Below are positions 13,501-23,718 of a stretch of DNA of 64,000 nt, piece by piece (the first letter of the stretch is position 1; each line of letters starts with the position of its first letter). The position numbers and the translations under genes were made by a program. The stretch comes from Trebouxia sp. TZW2008. Its lineage: Eukaryota > Chlorophyta > Trebouxiophyceae > Trebouxiales > Trebouxiaceae. The notes beneath the pieces were generated by a model. The model saw nothing but the letters and a program-made list of their open reading frames with translations, was not told where the DNA came from and searched no databases. Location: contig BDIU01000407.1 of the NCBI GenBank assembly GCA_002118135.1, positions 25,666 to 89,665 of the forward strand, written 5' to 3'.

Positions 13501-13702
13501 GGGTTTCAGGCAGATTCACCGCCATAGTCTCCGTCACTCGACTTACGGTGTGCGCTTTGTTGGATGCTTTGCATGTGAACCCTTGGCGTCTGGCTCGACG
13601 ACTGTTTGCGGTACGCGTGACATGCCCAGCAAGCAGCCTTCCCTGTGGAAACTGCTGACAGGCTGATGGACATGGATGGCAGACGGGCAATGTTGTAGTC
13701 AT
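10537..13702 (-). CDS. Plastid-targeted alpha/beta hydrolase
   Basis: Six exons join in phase to 368 aa: 13702-13547, 13473-13326, 12621-12392, 11889-11713, 11269-11158 and 10820-10537. The N-terminus (from MTTTLPVC) is rich in Ser/Arg/Ala and poor in acids, like a chloroplast transit peptide. The core has the oxyanion-region LLLHGFDSS (about 114-122), nucleophile elbow GTSLGG with S189, acid D310 in GRNDK, and H338 in CGHCAHLEQP, a complete triad. Around IKRPMIVLG and ETWAVDLVGWGFSD it resembles plant/algal plastid hydrolases of unknown substrate. The first intron is only 73 nt and starts GTAAGT; ignoring it puts the frame into an early stop. Upstream of exon 3 lie three decayed copies of that exon. 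The exact substrate cannot be read from sequence. Confidence 0.9.
12697..13115 (-). repeat. Three decayed 5' copies of hydrolase exon 3
   Basis: Copies at about 12697-12777, 12826-12920 and 13043-13115 repeat the 3' end of intron 2 plus the first 60-95 bases of exon 3. Each keeps the acceptor in the same phase (ctgcag|aNtatggcagcag) and the reading YGS(S/R)H..QPPVLLLHGFDSS or a variant. Each then diverges into unrelated sequence without a donor, so none can replace exon 3 in a productive transcript as far as I can see. Confidence 0.85.
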
Positions 13703-14117
13703 TGCGGGTGGTGATGCCGCCTTTGCTATCACAATGCGCCAAAGGATGCACTAGCCAGAATACTGTACAAGCTGCAGTCGTGCGTCAGCTGCAACACCAA
13801 CAGGCGCGTTGTTTGCACAATACTTGTGTATGATGGTTGCGCAGCCTGACAACGAATTGGGGCTTGCAATCATACTCTTGAACGTGCGTCAGCCTCGTGT
13901 GTTTGCCCAAGAGCCTTCGCTGCATGCGGTCAAACAACACGAACGAAGAGATGTCGAGTGTGCCGGTTCGCGAATCAACCGGCACTCGGATGCGTCATTG
14001 CGCAACAATCCCCGGCATGACGCCGTTATGGTAGTATGCGTGAACATCGGCTGCTGCAATTCACAGATGTTGCTCGCTTGAGCCGCATGCGTTGCTTCTC
14101 AGCCCTGCGAAAGCAGC
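13703..14117. promoter_or_regulatory. Divergent upstream region, hydrolase / HAP2
   Basis: The 415 bases separate two divergent start codons (hydrolase ATG at 13702 on minus, HAP2 ATG at 14118 on plus) and must hold both promoters and 5' leaders. No TATA box or other named element is clear. Confidence 0.45.
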
Positions 14118-17100
14118 ATGCCTAACAGGCTTGCGGGCATGCTCGTTGCATGGGTGCTGTTGTCCGTGACAACAGGTGTGGTGACGCAGACAGTGCTATC
14201 TTCGAGCTCTCTCGCGACTTGCGTCAACGATGGCACGGTGAGCTACCGTTTATCATCGCATGCTGAAATGACTTGTTGTTTGCCGGCATGCCCTGACTGT
14301 CAGATGCGTACCTGACAGGCGGCAGCAACCCAGCTCTCCTGCTCAAAGAAGCTGGTCGTCAATTTGGTCATTGCTGCTGGGACAAACCTCGTGACCGAGT
14401 CTCTCGATTTCACTATTCCTTGTATTGGCAGGTGAGCAACCTTTGCTGCTACATGCACAATTTCTCCAACCCCTCAAGCTGTTTGCTTGCTTTAGCTGTT
14501 GCAGCAAACCTGGCAATGTATCTGCAACTCCACTGTGCTACCAAGACCTGCTGCTCACAATTTAAGATGGTTCTCTGACATCATGTCGTGCAAGCTCAAG
14601 TTCATGAAGTGTCATCCAGCCCATGATGCATTGCTCATGATGCACTGCACCTCCCAACATCCAAACTTGCCTTTGATCTTTTGGGTCCCAATGCTGCTCT
14701 TGAGTCAATGTCACTGATTCCTGAAAGGATGCTTGCCCGTTTTGCCTGCTGCAGCACTGATGGCGTCTAATCCATGCACATGAGGCTACATCACAAACTC
14801 CATCTAGACTTGTACTGCACCGAGCATCCCAACCCACCAAAGCATCTTGATCTTTGGTTGCTTGTGAGAACAGGCATCAGTTTGTTGCATATTCTGACTT
14901 GCACTGTTTGGCCTGCTGCAGCTCTGATGGGGTCTGTCCGTGCACATGCGACTACACCACAGATTCCAGCTGTACATGCCGAGACTTGGCTCAGTCCATC
15001 AACATCACCATGACTAAGAGCCCTGTCATGGCCACGTACCCACTCACGTATATAAAGTCCTTCAACAGCAAGCCATATGAGCAGATCATTATGGTTGGCG
15101 GGAATTACCCAATCTCATCATGTGATTCCGGAGGGAACAGCGCTTCACCCACCTGTGGTTGGGCTACAGATGCCAGTGGCAACAAGATTGTGTAAGCAAA
15201 CTGACTTGCCTCAGCAACAACATCTGCACAACTTCTGTCACATTGTGATCAGCCAAACTCCTGGCTGCAAGGATAATTGCATGTCATGTCATGTGACTAG
15301 TTTAGTCATAAATGGGCATTTTGGACATCTCCTTTGCACAAGACTACGTGTTCTTGCATGGTTGCTGTTTCCTGTTCAGACCCATCATCCACCCCAGCTG
15401 TCATCATCCAATCAACAGTGAGAGATGTGACTTGCCAGGTGAGTGTACATGCAGCCACAGTCAAGGCATCTGCTGTGATTGCCCACTGTCAACTGACTAT
15501 GACACGTTTTTAGGCAGTAGCAGCAGCACCACTACACGTGGCAACCTGATCCTTTCCAGATTTTGAGCGTTTTGCTGCATTGTATCCGCAGGAACAGTCA
15601 GGGTTTCTGTTGTGAGTGCTCACTGTCAGCAGTCTACGACACAACCCTGGGCGGCAGCAGCAGCACCACCACACGCGGCAACCTCAACTGCAACCTGTTC
15701 TCAGCTGGCCTTTTCTTGGACGGTGTGCCAGGGTCTGCTCACTGCATGAGATATGCAGATCTGTGGTATGCGGTGCGTTTGCATCTTTTGCTAGCATCAA
15801 ATCTCAATACTCTGGTACCTGCATGAGGCTTGCTCACTTTGAATGCATGTGGTGCGTGGGGTGATGCAAGACACTGCTTGCCTGTCAAGACAGTCACGCA
15901 TTCACGCTGCTGGCTCATGTCTTGACGATACATCCTCGTGTTAATCAGCCACAAAGTATGACCAAGTGCTTGAGTTTCTGGGCACTTTGACATCGGACCA
16001 CAAACTCGCAACCTTTGTGCATGCACTGGATCATGTGTAGCAAATTCTTTAGTGCTTGCACAGCAGCGATTGGCAATCATATGAGTATGCATCAATGTGG
16101 AGCACAGTCTATGATGAGTTTAAAGTTTTGCCTAACTCGCACAAAGATCCTGTGATGTTGCAGGGATATCAGCTAGGTTCTTCACAGCTGGACTTTGCCA
16201 TCCAGATTCAGGTGACTAGCACCACAAATGCGTCTTCTGCTACGACTGTCACGGAAACCCTGCAGCTGGACCCTAGCGACCCATATGTGCTGGATAACGC
16301 CAATCTTGTGAGCGCGCAGCTGCTGGGAGACCTGCTGACTTACACAGCGTTACCAGTGTTTACAGACACTTACTTGATGATTCCAAGCCCTACAGGTGAG
16401 TTGCAGCTTCAGCCAGTCGCCAAAACAACACATTATGCAAAATTGCTCGTTACAAAGGTTTCTGGCTATCCATTGCATGTGACCAAGCCACTGGACATAG
16501 CAACAGCTTTGAAAAAAGTCCAAAAAGGATCTTGATGCAGCCTTTGAACAAGTCAGGCAGCCCTCATTGCTCTGTCCAAAGCTGTGAAAGGCATGGGGGC
16601 CTGAGTCTGCCTTTGCCTGTGGGCGCATCTACTGAGTCAGCCCCTGTGCGTCATCTGCTTCCTGCATTCTGACCCGTCATTTCATGCATCATCGGAGGCA
16701 TGCTTGTTGAGTTGCAACGTTTTCATGCACTTTGCAAGGATGGGTGCCCAGATAGCCCCGGCCACAAATCTGTACCAATGAATGTTGGTGCCCAACAGTC
16801 CCTTTTACTGCAGCTGCCATCAATTTGTCAACCGCCATTCAAGGCACCACAAATCACTCTGAATCATGACAGTGACACTGCATTGTAGGTGCGGGTGCCC
16901 AAATAGCCCTGACCACCAACCTGTCTAGGTGGATGCTGGTGCCCAGCAGCATGGTGAATCTGGATGGCAGCCAGTGCAACATGGTGGGCACAGGCTACAC
17001 CGCCTTTGCCACCCAATCGGTCAGTCATCCAACCCCAATTTGTCACCCCAAACTCATCTTTCCTTGTTTTGTGACCCTGATTTGGTGTTTTATGTGGTAG

Positions 17101-20100
17101 CACGCAACCTGCTGTCACTCATTGGCAAGAAAGTGTTGGCTCAAGCAGAAATGCCTGCACATGGCTACAGCCCAGTGACAAACAGTTGTTTAGCTGTAAT
17201 TTAGCTGCTAACACCCGTGTCACCTGCAGAGTGGGTGCAACCAGCTTCCTCAGACCTGCCTGGCCAATCAGCTGAATGACCTCACAGTGGCTGACTTGGC
17301 AAGGCAGGCTGCTGGGACCACCCCCCTCTATCTGGTGGGGCGCTATGGGGGCGGCATCTCAGGGTCCACTCAGGTGCGTGTGTGCGTGCCCAGATCCAAC
17401 CTTATTGCAAGCTCAACAAATACAAGAACACAAACCAAGCCTAATAAGCAACACATGATGAAACAAAGCAGAGCGGGACAGCACAGCAAACCGGGACAGC
17501 ACAGCACAGCACAGCACAGCACAGCACAGCACAGCACAGCACAGCACAGCACAGCACAGCACAGCACAGCACAGCACAGCACACCAGACTTTCCAGCAGA
17601 GTAGAGACAGCAATGCAGTGCAATTGCCTTACACCCAGGAATTGGTGAAACTTTTTGACATGCAGGCTTTCAGGAAGGTAGCAAATGGGCCGCTGTGGTT
17701 TGGGCTGCCCATCACCAGCATCTCCAACAGTCAAGTGGTACTGAATGTGAACGCAGCCTCCCTGCAACTGGTGGTGAATGCCAGCCCAGGCAAAATTATG
17801 TTTGGCCAGGTATACACACACAATCGGACAGACAGCCCCTGTTCAAGTAACTGTCCTGGCAACATTGTTTGTGATTAGGTGGTGCTGAATGTAAAAGCAG
17901 CTTTTCTGCACCTGGTAGTCAATGCCATTTCAGGCAAAATCACGTTTGGCCAGGTACGCGCATGAACAGACAGCTTGCTTGTTTTGTTGCAACAATTGAT
18001 GTTACAGTCGCATGAGCACTGCTTTTTGTGCTGTTTATGATTAACGTATTATTGACCCGTGTCCACTGACCAAGTTGCCAATACTTTAAATTATTGCCGT
18101 GTTCCGTGTTGCGTATGCGTATTACGTATTACGTATGGTGCGACACTGGTGCAGGCCTTGTGGCATCCAAGCATCATGTATATGCAGACACATGCGCTGG
18201 TCCAAAACTGCTGGCTGGTTTTGGAACACTCCAAAGTGCAACTGCATTGACCACAGCATGGTGAAAGTTACAGCTTGCTGCACTCAGGGTATGCTTCTAG
18301 GCACATAGCATTCAAATTGGCAAGCAAAGTCACTATTGCAAGATTAACTGTCACAATTGTGGACTTGAATGATGATTTGGGGTTTTGCTGCAGGTGTGTC
18401 AGTATGGCAACTCCACCTGTGGCAGCTTCCAGGCGCTGACTCAGCGGGGTTACCTCATCACAGACATTGCCAATACAGGCTACGTCAACGCCTCTTACAC
18501 TGTCACGGTAAGACCTGACAGTCACAGTTGTAGTCACAGTCGTAGTCACAGTCACGGTCACGGTCATGGTCACGGTGACGGTGACGGTCACGGTCCTGGT
18601 CATGGGCACACTCACGCTCACACTCACACTCACACTTACACTCACACTCACACTCACACTCACACTCACACTCACACTCACACTCACACTCACACTCACA
18701 CTCACTCACTCACACTCACACACACGCTCACACTCACACTCACACTCACACCCACACCCACACCCACACCCACACCCACACCCACACCCACACCCACACC
18801 CACACCCACACTCACACTCACAGTAAATGACTGTCCTGTACAAGAAAAAAGAGAAAATCTACGTCGTTAGGCGTGTTTGAGAGGCCTCGGATAGACCGTG
18901 GCTTCCCTTTTTTGCTCTTCAAGAGCAATCAGGAGCAGAAATGCGCAGCTAATGAGGATCAAACACTTGTGTCTTGCACTTCCTCTGTTTAGTTGTTTTA
19001 GAAATCTTGGTGTTTTTGAGCTTTTTTCTCAGTTTTATGATGGTATGGTGGGTCAACACGGCATGTAAATGTAAATCTTTCAGCAATTTCTTTGCTTTGT
19101 CTCTCTCAATGCTTAGTGTGTTCAATGCCATCACATTTATGTTGTAGATTGCACCTGTTACACCGAGTACAATAGGCAGGAGTATCACTTCATATCCCTG
19201 TTGTTTGAGCAATGTTTGTAGTCTTGCATGTTGCTGCTCTTTACGGGCGTATTTGTCTGTGTATCGGGTCTCCGTGCAGTATCCACCTTCCACAATCCAT
19301 ATTTTCCTTGGTAAGTTGCCTTCCACTTTGGAGCTGAACCTCAGCATGGCTTTCCCTGTCATGTACATTTCACGCTCTGTGGCTGTCCATTCTACAAGCA
19401 TGATGTCCGATCTCATCTGTACAATCTTTTGCATGCCTATGCAGAGTCATGGAATCTTAACAGCAAATGGTACTATGTGCCTATGCAGGTGTCTAACTGC
19501 TCAGCAGGCATCACCAACCCAGTGGCTCAGCAGGGCAGCATTGCCGCGCAGTCAGTGTCCAGGTTCACCTTTGACATCTACACCACTGATGACATTGCCA
19601 CTGACAGCAGCTGCACTGTGGGCCTCATCAACTCGCTGGTGATGCCCTACACACTTGCCGCCTTGTCGTTTTTCTGCTCAATTCTCTGTGCCAGAAAGAA
19701 AGACTAGGTGCCGGTGACAGCCATCGCACTATGTGGGCCTCATTAACTCCCTGGTACTGCCCTGCACACTTGCTTTTTTGGTGGTTTGCCTGCTTCTTTT
19801 TCTCTGTCAAAGAGGTAAGAAGGAGCCATAGCAGCTGCACTCCCTGGTACAATAAACTCTCTTTGTAACGACCGCTTTGCTCACCAAGAAATTTGTCCTG
19901 ACATTGAATTGTCCTTACTCAGAGAGACCACTGCAGTCAGAATGCAGTGATTGGTAACCAATGGCGTTGTCCTTGCATTGAGATTGTCCTTACATCGAGT
20001 GTCCTTACAAAAAGAGTTTACTGTACCAGCCTGTGTAGTGATTTCGCATTGTAGCAATGGCATTGCTTACCAAGAAAAAAGTTCTTACATCAGAACTGTC

Positions 20101-23100
20101 CTTACTCAGAAGCAGCACTGCAGTCAGAGTGCACATGTCAATTGCCAATTGCATCATCCTGATAAGGAGAATGTCTTTATTGAGTGTCCTTACAGTGAAA
20201 ACCTACTGTACATCATGGTGTACACAGCTGTTGATTGTGCAGCAAAACATAGCAAATTAACAACTTAGCATGAACCACAGGCTCCCTGAAAGAGCTCCAC
20301 CATGGACCATTTGCTAAAGCCCTGCATGCCGTTTAGTTTATTATTGTGTATAGCCATTTATTCTTGCCGGTGATCAAAGGGGTCTTGGCATCTTCTGCAA
20401 GAAGTAAGCTGTGTTCAGAACCTGACCATTGCATTGCTGTTCAACAATCTGCCACACTGCAGTTCAGCATCAAACTCACTTCTTTGGCTGTCTTGCTCAT
20501 ACATCTACTTCATTTATTACTGTTCTGATTGTGGTCCCTTTACTGTCCAGCTCGTTTGTGCCGACATCGCTTGATTGGATGTTGCCTGTTTATCCAGGCA
20601 AGAAGATCGCTGCATTCAAATCAAATTTTGCTACAAATGCAACTGCACGTAACATAGCGCCACCACAGTCACATATCTCCATCATCTTTATCTCCTTTAA
20701 GTTAATTAGATGATGTCCAACAATGCACTGATCGCTCAGGGCAAGAAATTGTTGTTAACTTCATCATTGATTGGGGTTTTGCTGCATCTTTCAGGGCAAG
20801 AAGATTGCTACACTGAACGTGGGCTTTGCCACAAATGCAACTGTGTTTGACACAGCGCCAACACAGTCAGACATCTCTAGTAAGGTGACTGGCGCTGGCA
20901 ACTCTACTTCTTCTTCCTCGACCACCTGTAAAGAGGAATGCGCCATCTATCAGCTGAGCTGCGCTTTCAAGCACAGATGCTGGTCCAGAATATTCCTCTT
21001 CTTCGGCTACATTTGCATTGGCCTTATTTTCGGTAAGCATTCTTCCCGTCAAGCATCATTGCTGTTTCAACCATTCCATGCTAGAATACGTAGTCTGCTG
21101 ACAGCTCCACTTCTTCTTCTTCTTCTTTGACCCCATCTGCAAAAACGTGCGCTAAACAGCAGCTGAGCTGCGCTTTCCAGCACAGATGCTGGTCCAGAAG
21201 TTTCCTCTTCTTTGGCTACATTTGTATTGGCCTGTCATAGGTGAGCAGTGATTGCCACACACCAGAAAGACTCACTTGGCTAGGGATTGTGTTCCATCTG
21301 CTTGACATTCTGGCAATTGGGACGGTCAATTTTGAAGCAATCCACATTGGCATTTGCCTTGTCATATTGAGTTCTCTTTCCTTCCTGCCGACATGAGTGC
21401 ATATACATACCGTCATTGATTTGAGCATCACATACGTACCACATTTACAGTATAAGTATGAAGTGTAAGACAGAAATGCATGTCTTGAACCACGCTGGCG
21501 CTGCTGTCTTAACACACTAGACCCTGTAGTCTGCGTGCTTTTGTGCAGCTGCTGCATTTTGCGTTGCGGCTGAAGGCTAGACCTCAGCTTTTTTGCCACT
21601 CAGAAAAGAGAAATGCAAAAATCCCTTGGTTGTATGTGTACACAGCTGCTCTGTTTTGAGTAAACTTGCATCACGAACAAAATAGTATGATTTCCTTTTT
21701 ATCAGTCTGTAATTTGATAATTGATCTTGGGTCTTAGTTGTACATATTTGTTGGTGCAGCTGCTATATTCTGGGTGGGGTTGCGTCGCGGCTGGTGGTTA
21801 GATCTCATTTCCTTTGCCCTCAAGCACATCAACAAGGGCAAAGCCAAGCCCTCCAAGAAGAAGAGCAAGCACAAGGGGAAGAAGAAGAGCGCCTCGGTGC
21901 CTGAAGAAGAAGCGGGGCTTGCGGAAGCTGCTGGGGAAGGCGCTGCGGAAGCTGGCGGGACAGCTGCTGCCAAGGCCTTCTTCAACAGCATGAAGGCGAA
22001 GATGCAAGGGGGCAAAGCTGGCACTGATAGCACCTCTGGACGTGAGTCATGCTGCCATTTCTGCTGCTTGATGCTTTTGCTATCAACCCATTAAGTGGCC
22101 TTGGTCAATGTTGCTAGGTTTCTCATTGAGACAAGATCTTGCTTGCCTGCACATGACGTCCTCTGAAGACAGTCCCTGTGCTGTTTTGCTGCACCTGTAC
22201 GCAGGAACATGGTTTGGTGGCATACAGAGTAAGCTGAAGCTATAGCATCACAACATACAGACAACAACAGCTGTGACGGCGCAGGCCTTTCAGTGTACAA
22301 ACTCACGTACTGTGTCTGGAAATCCTCATTGCATGCAGCAAGCAGAAATTGGGTCACTGCTACATGGATCAGTATCTGAGTGAATGTCTGTGATGATACC
22401 AACACTCAAGAGTGTGCCCTGATGTGTGGTGCTGCAGCAAGGGAAAGTATGTTCATGAAGATGTATGCCCAGATGATGCAGCAGATGACTGGCCAGCAGA
22501 CCCGCACCTCTACTTCTTCAGGAGACCCATCAGTAGCACCCACACTCAGCGGAACGGGTCCAGAGTTCTCAGCAGGCATAGCAGCTGTCCGACCCACTTC
22601 AAATGTAGGATTGGCAGACCCCAGCAACCCCAGCAAGAAGGGTTTGGGCAGACCACAGCGCATGTCTCAAATGCTGAAGAACAAGCTGATGATGACTAAC
22701 CCTCTGGCCTTCAACATGTTTAGTCAAGGCAGATTGCCTGATGAGGCAACTGGTGAAGAAGAGGAACAGTCTGGACCCTTGCAGAGTGGCTCCATGGAAA
22801 TGACGCCGTACATGACAGGTAACAACAATCTCTTCGACAGCAACAATGGCTATCCCCGGCCAGATATGCACCAGCAGCAAATGATGGCAGAGTCTTTGCG
22901 CCCCATGTATGGGGCAGATGGAGACCCTATCACAAACCCTACTTGGCAGAACTCAGGGCAGAAACAGATGCAGCAGGGCAGCTGGAACGCCCACAAGGGC
23001 TTGTTGGCATTACCTGCACCTGCTTCAAGCCTAGGCACTCAGGCATCTGACATTTCGTTGGAATTTGATCAGCCTGCTAGGGCTGGAATTGGGCAATTTG

Positions 23101-23674
23101 GCTCAGGAGCTTTTGCTCAGGCCCAAAATGCAGCTTACCAACAGAAGCTGATGCAGCAGAAGCAGCTCAAGCAGCAGTCAGCAATGAGTAACTCAATGCA
23201 GTCAGGCAGTTCAGGGCAGTTTGGCACAGCCCTGATGTCCCCGTACCAGCAGCAGCAGCTGCAGCAGCAGCGCTCAGCTCAGCTTAGTCACCCAGTTGAG
23301 ACTGATGATGCGTCACTCAGCAACGGTCAGCTGTCAAGCAGCCAGAACATAGCTGGAGGTTTGCAGCAACAGCAATCTGGTCAATTTGGCTCAGCAGCTT
23401 TTGCACAGAGTCAAAGCGCTTTGTATCAACAGAAGCTGCTGTTGCAACGGCAGAAGCAGCAGCAACTGCAGCAGCAGCAGCAGCAGCAAGTGCCCATGAC
23501 TCAAGGCTCAGCTCAGTTTGCTCAAGGCCAAGCTGCCATGTCTCAGCAGCCACAGCAGCAGCAACAGCAAATGCAGCAGTCACCATTAGCTCAGGCAGGC
23601 TTGACTCAATATGCTCAAAGTCAAGCTGCCATGTATCAGCAGAAGCTGCAGCAAGCCAAGCTGCTCAAACAACA

Positions 23675-23718
<44 letters not shown>

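Noticed and set aside
15446..15556. Mutually exclusive alternative of HAP2 exon 4
   Set aside because: The acceptor is compatible, but the copy runs into a stop with no donor, so it cannot replace exon 4.
17370..17821. Cys/Ala/Val-rich and His/Ser/Thr-rich ORFs
   Set aside because: They translate the (AGCAC)n microsatellite in several frames.
18268..18870. Ser/Val-, His/Thr- and Glu/Cys-repeat ORFs
   Set aside because: They translate the hexamer satellite in HAP2 intron 9.
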